A stretch of 64,000 bases of DNA from Bacteroidales bacterium (GTDB lineage Bacteria > Bacteroidota > Bacteroidia > Bacteroidales > UBA3663), in contig JAFSKF010000002.1 in NCBI GenBank assembly GCA_017449065.1, positions 1 to 64,000 of the forward strand. Reading direction: 5' to 3'. The notes under the pieces are model-generated. The model was given only the letters and a program-made list of their open reading frames with translations. It had not been told where the DNA came from and ran no database searches. This document shows, piece by piece, positions 58,617 through 64,000 of the stretch. Within the stretch, counting starts at the first letter, position 1; each line of letters opens with the position of its first letter. The translations under genes and the position numbers were made by a program.

Positions 58617-59537
58617 ATGGAACAAACAAAAACGCCCATATTCCAGCGCCCCACATGGGTCGTCGTATTTGCCCTGACTGCCGCCATAGCTTGGGGTTGG
58701 GCATTTCCGCTCATCAAGGTGGGCTTCGGCGCTTTTGGCATCACGGCCGATATGACTGGCAGCAAGATGCTTTTTGCCGGCATGCGGTTTGCTGCGGCCG
58801 GCCTGATTATCCTGTCGGTTGCACGTGGTAGCGGACGATCGTTCAAGACAAGCCGGACAAGCGACTGGCGCTTCATTCTTGCTTTCGCCCTGATGAACAC
58901 CACTTTCCACTATTTTTTCTTCTATGTCGGCATGTCGCACAGCGAGGGTTCCCGTGCGGCTATTCTCAATTCGCTGAGCACTTTTCTGGTGGTGCTGCTG
59001 GCTTGCGCCTGTTTCAAGAGTGACCGTCTGACTTCACGGAAGATGCTGGGTTGTGCCGTCGGATTCAGCGGAATCCTTGCATTGAACCTTGGCGGAGCAG
59101 AAAGCGGACAATTCACTTGGCTGGGCGACGGCATGATTATCCTCAACGCCATTTGTTCTGCGGTTTCCGGCTTGATGACTCGCGGGCTGAGCCGTCGTGT
59201 GGAAGTCTTCGTCGGAACGGGCTACAGTCTTACCATTGGAGGGTTGCTGCTTATCATTCCAGGTCTATTCTTCGGTGGCACTTTGCCCAATGTCAATGTC
59301 CTCGGCATTGTCTGTCTGCTTTTGCTTATTGCCATCTCAGCCATCGGATTTACACTCTACAACAAGCTGCTCAGTTGCAATCCTGTCGGCAAAGTTGCTA
59401 TCTACAACTCGCTGATCCCTATCGTTGGCGCTGTCACCTCTTGCCTTTGCCTTGACGAGACATTCCATGCGAAATACGCCCTTGCCGGAGGACTTGCCGC
59501 TCTTGGCATCTATATCATCAATAAAGGCAAGAACTGA
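58617..59537 (+). CDS. EamA/DMT superfamily transporter
   Basis: 306 residues with about ten membrane segments in two repeated EamA halves. The first half has WGWAFPLIKVGFGAFG, the second GEGMI-like GDGMIILNAICSAVSGL and a late PVGKVAIYNSLIPIVGA. These are drug/metabolite exporters of the inner membrane with unknown substrate. It starts 31 bases after the GNAT gene and probably ends this run of genes. Confidence 0.9.
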   Translation: MEQTKTPIFQRPTWVVVFALTAAIAWGWAFPLIKVGFGAFGITADMTGSKMLFAGMRFAAAGLIILSVARGSGRSFKTSRTSDWRFILAFALMNTTFHYFFFYVGMSHSEGSRAAILNSLSTFLVVLLACACFKSDRLTSRKMLGCAVGFSGILALNLGGAESGQFTWLGDGMIILNAICSAVSGLMTRGLSRRVEVFVGTGYSLTIGGLLLIIPGLFFGGTLPNVNVLGIVCLLLLIAISAIGFTLYNKLLSCNPVGKVAIYNSLIPIVGAVTSCLCLDETFHAKYALAGGLAALGIYIINKGKN

Positions 59538-59590
59538 TCATTCTTGCTGTAATTAAAAATCATCAAACTAAATACGACAAGCAATGACGT

Positions 59591-60082
59591 ATGAATACAG
59601 AGTTGCAATTGCATAAGAAATCGTTTCAGGAACTGACGACCGATGAACTTTACGAACTTCTGAGAGTGCGTAGCGAAGTGTTTGTTGTCGAGCAGAACTG
59701 CGTCTATCAAGACTTGGATGGCGATGACCAGAAATCCATTCATCTGTGGCTGACTGCAGATGATAAAGTTGTTGCCTTGGCTCGTGTATGCCCGGCAGGC
59801 ACCCACATGAAGGAAATTTCCATCGGAAGAGTCATCACCACAGAACGGGGCAAGGGATACGGGAAACAGATGATGCTTCATGCCATCGATGCTGCCATCG
59901 AACACTTCGGTGCAACACTCATCGATATTGAGGCACAAGAGTATGCGAAGGGATTCTATGAAAGCGTAGGATTCAGACAAACATCGGAGACCTTCATGCT
60001 CGATGGTATTCCTCACATAAAAATGACATGGATGAAACCAGATAAATCGGAATTTATCGCAAGCAAAAAAACTCACTACTAA
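59591..60082 (+). CDS. ElaA-like GNAT acetyltransferase
   Basis: 163 residues, the ElaA subgroup: RSEVFVVEQNCVYQDLDGDD near the start, then ISIGRVITTERGKGYGKQMM with the acetyl-CoA loop, and GFYESVGFRQTSETFMLDGI. ElaA proteins are widespread, with substrate unknown. It lies 53 bases after the transporter gene and has no clear promoter of its own. Confidence 0.9.
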   Translation: MNTELQLHKKSFQELTTDELYELLRVRSEVFVVEQNCVYQDLDGDDQKSIHLWLTADDKVVALARVCPAGTHMKEISIGRVITTERGKGYGKQMMLHAIDAAIEHFGATLIDIEAQEYAKGFYESVGFRQTSETFMLDGIPHIKMTWMKPDKSEFIASKKTHY

Positions 60083-60186
60083 GAAAATGATCCTATCGAA
60101 TGCCTGCCCGCGCAAGAGCACGACGCAGATGCTGGAGAGGGCAATGAAGGTGCCTGCGAATTGGGCAAACATTTTGTTATGAAGAT

Positions 60187-61068
60187 ATGAGAACAAAAAT
60201 AATCCTGATACTGTTGTTGCTATTTTCCCACGCAGGAATTTATGCAAAGAAAAGGCCTGTGCCTGTAATCATCACCGCAGGTCAGTCAAATACTGACGGA
60301 CGAGTGAGCAACGATGAGTTGCCCGACTATATCCAAAAACACGGATATCGCCACTGCTTGTGGTCCTACGGAAGCGGCGCCATTTCCGGCGGCGGACATT
60401 TTGAACGCTTCTGGCCGCGAGTGGCCAAGCCTGACAATACGAACAGATGGGGATACGATGCGGTGGTCTATTATCTTATTGACCGGCAAATCAGGCGTGA
60501 TTTCTATGTCATCAAAGAATCTCTTGGAGGTACGGCCATCGACACCGCCTGTGGCAGCACAAGCCGGATGTATTGGAGTGCATCTCCGGAATACCTCGCC
60601 TCAACAGCAGCAGCCGACAAGGGTGGAAAATCTTTGCTGAAAGCTTTTACCGAAAATATCGGTGCATGTATCGACAATGAGTTGTCGCACTTGAAGAAAG
60701 GCTATGAGATTAAGGCTTTTCTCTGGCATCAAGGCGAAAGCGACAAGAAGATGGCCGGGAATTATTACAGCAACCTGAAAGCCGTAGTAGCCTATGTGCG
60801 CAATTATCTGGTGCTGAAGACCGGAGAGGAACGCTATGCCCGTCTGCCTTTTATCTGCGGGACCTTTTCGCTGAAAAGCCGGGATCGTAGCGAACAGGTT
60901 GTGGAAGCGCTGCATCGCCTTGCCGACGAAGACCCGAACTTCCATGTGGTGGACATTAAGGATGCAACCATTCAGCGCGATCGTCTGCATTTTGACAGCA
61001 ATGGGGCGGAACTATTGGGCCATCGGATTTACGGAAAGCTTATCGAAGTCTCTCAGAAAATCAAGTAA
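60187..61068 (+). CDS. Secreted SASA-type carbohydrate esterase (sialate O-acetylesterase-like)
   Basis: 293 residues with a signal peptide ending AGIYAKK. An SGNH-type hydrolase: GQSN (32-35, catalytic Ser34), a GSGAISGGG oxyanion region, WHQGESD in the middle and DRLHFDSNGAELLGH near the end with the catalytic Asp/His. Family members remove acetyl groups from sialic acid or from xylan and pectin. It is secreted and followed 36 bases later by a DUF362 protein. The sugar substrate is unknown. Confidence 0.85.
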   Translation: MRTKIILILLLLFSHAGIYAKKRPVPVIITAGQSNTDGRVSNDELPDYIQKHGYRHCLWSYGSGAISGGGHFERFWPRVAKPDNTNRWGYDAVVYYLIDRQIRRDFYVIKESLGGTAIDTACGSTSRMYWSASPEYLASTAAADKGGKSLLKAFTENIGACIDNELSHLKKGYEIKAFLWHQGESDKKMAGNYYSNLKAVVAYVRNYLVLKTGEERYARLPFICGTFSLKSRDRSEQVVEALHRLADEDPNFHVVDIKDATIQRDRLHFDSNGAELLGHRIYGKLIEVSQKIK

Positions 61069-61104
61069 ATTCCAATTGCACTTGGATTAATCTATATAAG
61101 AAAA

Positions 61105-63237
61105 ATGAATCAGATACAGACAATGTTGAAAAGAACGGGTGCGATGTTGCTGACAATGGTGACAGCGGTTGCGATGCATGCCGAAATCCACTCTTTCTTC
61201 TATGCTGGTGAGAGTAAGCAGCAGCGTATGTTCATCGTCAAGGACGGCGAGGTGTCGTGGCAATGGGAGAACCCGCAAGGACGCGGCGAGATCAGCGATG
61301 CCGTGCTGCTGACCGATGGTCACATTCTGGTGGCTCATCAATACGGTATCGCCGAGATAACCCCGGAGAAACAGACCTTATGGAGCTATGCCGCCCCGCA
61401 GGGAACGGAGATTCACACCATCCAGCCCATCGGTCGCCAGCATGTGCTGTTTGTGCAGAACGGACAGCCCGCACGGGTGGTGGTCATGAAGATACCTGAG
61501 TGTGAGGTGGTATATGAGTTTGAGGTGCCAGCCTCGAAGAGCGTGCACGGACAGTTCCGCAATGCCCGCCTGACGACACGCGGCACACTCCTGCTGGCCC
61601 ACATGAGTCAGGGATATGTGGCCGAATACTCCGTTCAGGGCAACGAGCTGAAACGCTGGGTGATGCCCAGTCCCTGGTCAGTGTCGGAACTGGACAAAGA
61701 ACACCTGCTCTTCGTCGGCAAAGGTCTGGTGCGCGAGATTGACCGTTCGGGCGGTCTCGACAAGGTGGTGCGCGAAATCCGGACAGCCGACTACGGCATC
61801 AAGTCGCCCCAGAAAGCCGTGCGCCTGAAGAACGGCAACATCATCGTGAACGACTGGTGGAACGAATGGAGCAAGACTCCGCTCGACACGCTGAACGCGC
61901 CCGCTCAGGCCGTCGAGATAGACAAGGACGGGAAAGTAGTGTGGCAGCTGTGCGCCTGGAAAGACCCCGACCTCGGTCCTTCCACCACCATCCAGCCTCT
62001 GGAACAAGCCGTGAACCGCGACCGGCTCTTCTTCGGGCACTTCAACGGAAAGAGCACCCGCCTGAAGCTGGGCGTGAACCAGCCCATAGGCGAAGGTCGC
62101 GGCATACACCCGGGACGTGTGGCGTGGATTCACTCACCGGGCGTGGCCACATGGGACGGCCGGACGGGACTCTGGGTGGAAGACCGCTGGAACTCGCAAG
62201 AGAAGGCCGACGCAATGATCACGGAGACCATCGTGCAGATGACGGGCGCCCAGACCGCCAAGAAAGGATGGCAGGCACTCTTCAGGCATTTCAATAAGGA
62301 ACACGGAAAGGGAGCCCGAGGCTACAAGCGAGGCGAGATGATTGCCGTAAAGCTGAACCTGAACAATGCGCTGACCCATCACGACACCATCGAACTGAAC
62401 TCTTCGCCCTTCGTTACACTGGCACTGGTGCGCTCGATGGTTCGCGACGGCGGCATCCGCGAGCAGGACATCGTGCTCTGCGAACCCAGCCGCGCCATCA
62501 CCGACTCGATCTATAATAAGGTGCATCGCGAATTCCCCGGAGTGCGCTTCGTCGATAACATCGGAGGCGACGGACGCGAGAAGTGCGAGTACTACCCCGA
62601 GCAGATTATCTATTCACAGGACAACGGCAAGCTGGCGCGCGGACTGGCGAAGTGCATCGTCGATGCCGACTATCTGATCAACTCATCACTGCTGAAGACC
62701 CATGTGGGACCCGGTGTGACGCTGACCGCCAAGAACTGGTATGGCGCTACCGACATCGCCCTGCGCTGGCAGAAGAATGCCCACAACGGGTTCAGCCAGG
62801 ACAAACGCAACGGGAAGCCTGCCTACAAGACCTTCGTCGATTGGCTTTCGCATAAAGACCTGGGGCAGAAAGCGCTCTTCTGCCTCATCGACGGCACCTA
62901 CGGCTCGCGGCACGTCAACGGCGCACCCTCGCCCAAATGGCAGAAGCCGCCGTTCAACAACCAGTGGTGCTGCTCCATCATCGCCTCGCAGGACGAGGTG
63001 GCGTGCGATGCCGTCGCTATGGATCTCATCATCAGCGAGTGGCCGGAGTTCCCGAGCCTGAGTTTCTGCGACGAATACCTCATCGAGGCGGCTTCCCTGC
63101 CCAATCCGCCCAGCGGCACCGTGTATAAGCAGGACGGAAAGCCCCTCCTGAAACCGCTCGGGCTCATGGAGCATTGCGACAAGGACCGCCGCTACACGAA
63201 GATCGACCTGAAGTACGTGAATTGTTCTCCGAAATAA
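61105..63237 (+). CDS. Secreted beta-propeller-like plus DUF362 protein
   Basis: 710 residues with a signal peptide ending AMHA. Residues of about 30-330 hold repeated strands with DG-x-I and WS/WQ motifs (VSWQWENP, TLWSYAAP, VVWQLCAW) as in arylsulfotransferase-like or PQQ-like propellers. Residues of about 395-640 match DUF362 (VKLNLNNALTHHD, DYLINSSLLKTHVGPGVTL), a domain of unknown role often tied to iron-sulfur proteins, though no ferredoxin CxxCxxC is present. Sampled lines of this gene have about 62-67% GC against about 48% in a sampled line of the upstream neighbour, a sign of recent acquisition. Confidence 0.8.
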   Translation: MNQIQTMLKRTGAMLLTMVTAVAMHAEIHSFFYAGESKQQRMFIVKDGEVSWQWENPQGRGEISDAVLLTDGHILVAHQYGIAEITPEKQTLWSYAAPQGTEIHTIQPIGRQHVLFVQNGQPARVVVMKIPECEVVYEFEVPASKSVHGQFRNARLTTRGTLLLAHMSQGYVAEYSVQGNELKRWVMPSPWSVSELDKEHLLFVGKGLVREIDRSGGLDKVVREIRTADYGIKSPQKAVRLKNGNIIVNDWWNEWSKTPLDTLNAPAQAVEIDKDGKVVWQLCAWKDPDLGPSTTIQPLEQAVNRDRLFFGHFNGKSTRLKLGVNQPIGEGRGIHPGRVAWIHSPGVATWDGRTGLWVEDRWNSQEKADAMITETIVQMTGAQTAKKGWQALFRHFNKEHGKGARGYKRGEMIAVKLNLNNALTHHDTIELNSSPFVTLALVRSMVRDGGIREQDIVLCEPSRAITDSIYNKVHREFPGVRFVDNIGGDGREKCEYYPEQIIYSQDNGKLARGLAKCIVDADYLINSSLLKTHVGPGVTLTAKNWYGATDIALRWQKNAHNGFSQDKRNGKPAYKTFVDWLSHKDLGQKALFCLIDGTYGSRHVNGAPSPKWQKPPFNNQWCCSIIASQDEVACDAVAMDLIISEWPEFPSLSFCDEYLIEAASLPNPPSGTVYKQDGKPLLKPLGLMEHCDKDRRYTKIDLKYVNCSPK

Positions 63238-63361
63238 TTCGTTCGGCAACAAGTTTCGCAGCATTCTTTGTTTTTTTGCACATTTTTTTCCGCTGATTGC
63301 CCGATAATTCAAAAAATCTTCATATCTTTGCACCCGTTATAACACTTTAATGCGCATCATT

Positions 63362-63513
63362 ATGGCAAGACCAATCAAAGAAACCCCATTCTCTATGGTG
63401 AGGATGCCCGCCGCTTCGAAGCGCGGATGAAGGAACGCCGTCGCATTTCGCCCGAGGAAAGGGCAGAGATGAATACCATTTATAAAACGATAATGGCAAC
63501 GGCAAATTTCTGA
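63362..63513 (+). pseudogene. Frameshifted antitoxin gene of a GNAT toxin-antitoxin pair
   Basis: The first frame reads MARPIKETPF and soon stops, while the +1 frame from about 63390 continues LYGEDARRFEARMKERR... and ends MATANF with TGA at 63511-63513. Adding one base after the ninth codon restores a 50-residue protein that would start MARPIKETPILYGED, a form I know from Bacteroidales antitoxins paired with GNAT toxins. So a one-base deletion broke it. A short internal start (MKERRRIS) could still give a C-terminal fragment. Confidence 0.75.
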
Positions 63514-63517
63514 GGAT

Positions 63518-63814
63518 ATGACGAAACAGGAAGTCGCTGCCCGATTTTACATCTACAAGTTGGGCGAGAAAGAGCGAGTGGAATCGTTTGACTGCGGTGA
63601 CGCAGACCTGAACGATTTCATCCTCAATGATGCCCTGCCTTACCACAAAGAGAAACTGGCCGTCACTTACACCTATGTCGAAAAGGGCAATCCCGACAAC
63701 GTCGCAGCTATTCCTTTCTATCTCAAGAACGGCTTTGTTCCCCTCAACGATGAGGATGCCGACGAGCCTACCCGCTTGCTATACTTTGACCTCAACGATT
63801 TGGACGAAGAATAA
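63518..63814 (+). pseudogene. GNAT toxin gene with internal deletion
   Basis: 98 residues in one open frame: a normal GNAT toxin head (EKERVESFDCGDADLNDF) and a normal tail (IPFYLKNGFVPLNDEDADEP), joined at NVAA-IPFY. Relatives are about 180 residues as I recall; the missing 80-90 residues contain the acetyl-CoA-binding strand and loop, so the product should be inactive. It starts 4 bases after the broken antitoxin's stop. The join is consistent with deletion between short GCAGC-like repeats. Confidence 0.7.
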
Positions 63815-64000
63815 TCCCCATGCCCCACAGAGAGAACATAAATATTGTTAAGCGAGAGCAAAGAATGACCGATTTCCTTGGCCATTCCAATAATTTTGCT
63901 ACTCTCTCTCTCAGGTACTAACCGTCAGTCTACATTATTAAGAAGCGCGGGCGACCGCACGTCAATATACGGCTTTTCTTGCATTCGTGCAAGGGAGGCC
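63815..64000. other. Window end, no gene recognised
   Basis: Nothing coding is apparent. A 6-bp hairpin with a TTCG loop lies near 63979-63994, and the sequence around 63945-64000 is compact and GC-rich, which could be the start of a structured RNA or gene cut by the window edge. Confidence 0.4.

Noticed and set aside
59510..60247. 245-codon minus-strand frame over the ElaA-like gene
   Set aside because: Mostly antisense to a certain gene; only its first part (60100-60180) was kept as a possible remnant.

Overview
The window reads as a chromosomal segment of a Bacteroidales bacterium, most likely Bacteroidaceae or Prevotellaceae. Four things point there: upstream regions carry the Bacteroidetes promoter form (TTTG about 20 bases before TAnnTTTG) instead of -35/-10 boxes; the ribosomal protein S16 has a long Ala-rich tail; DUF4834 sits next to mnmE; and there are several secreted glycan-acting proteins, some ending in type IX secretion-like domains. 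No rRNA, tRNA, CRISPR array, prophage or complete insertion sequence was seen. The species cannot be fixed from the sequence alone.

Layout, left to right. (1) 0-10.8 kb, minus strand: a secreted glycine-rich repeat protein of 1472 residues, a 52-residue peptide gene, a 1273-residue secreted protein with carbohydrate-binding-like domains, a HAD phosphatase and a TPR membrane regulator. (2) 10.9-19.6 kb, minus: a very tight eight-gene operon from one clear promoter to one clear terminator: pyrB, pyrI, a DEAD-box helicase, a dipeptidyl peptidase III-like lipoprotein, an AlkD-like protein, a Fur-family regulator, purA and an AEC transporter. (3) 19.8-31.4 kb: a short and a full-length GH106-like glycosidase, a gene of unknown function behind a highly structured leader, a lipoprotein, a 41-bp tandem repeat, miaB and a CotH/lamin-tail secreted protein. 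(4) 31.6-39.6 kb: an acetyl-CoA hydrolase/CoA-transferase, a TPR protein, then an AraC-type regulator divergent from a redox cluster (ferritin-like protein, small winged helix, rubredoxin, FMN-binding protein, metallo-beta-lactamase/rubredoxin fusion, ZIP transporter).

(5) 39.6-49.7 kb: another GH106-like glycosidase, an acyl-ACP thioesterase, and a SirTM sirtuin / zinc macrodomain / NAD(P)-binding oxidoreductase operon divergent from an HxlR regulator. Next comes a flavodoxin pair with thioesterase and GNAT genes below a second AraC regulator. (6) 49.8-60 kb: housekeeping genes (rpsP, an rluA-family gene, psd, pssA, mnmE) mixed with small accessory genes, including an isolated polyvalent-protein-type kinase. 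(7) 60-64 kb: a SASA-type esterase, a GC-rich DUF362 protein, and a decayed toxin-antitoxin pair in which the antitoxin is frameshifted and the GNAT toxin has lost its middle.

The most notable items are the SirTM/Zn-macrodomain operon without the lipoyl carrier genes known from Gram-positive versions; the 83-nt three-way-junction-like leader at 21401-21483 ahead of an unrecognised gene; the two-gene toxin-antitoxin ruin at 63.4-63.8 kb; and the rubredoxin with a shortened Cys-x-Cys knuckle. Several gene starts here were moved downstream of the longest possible frame to an ATG that begins a signal peptide or removes a long overlap; each case is stated in its entry.
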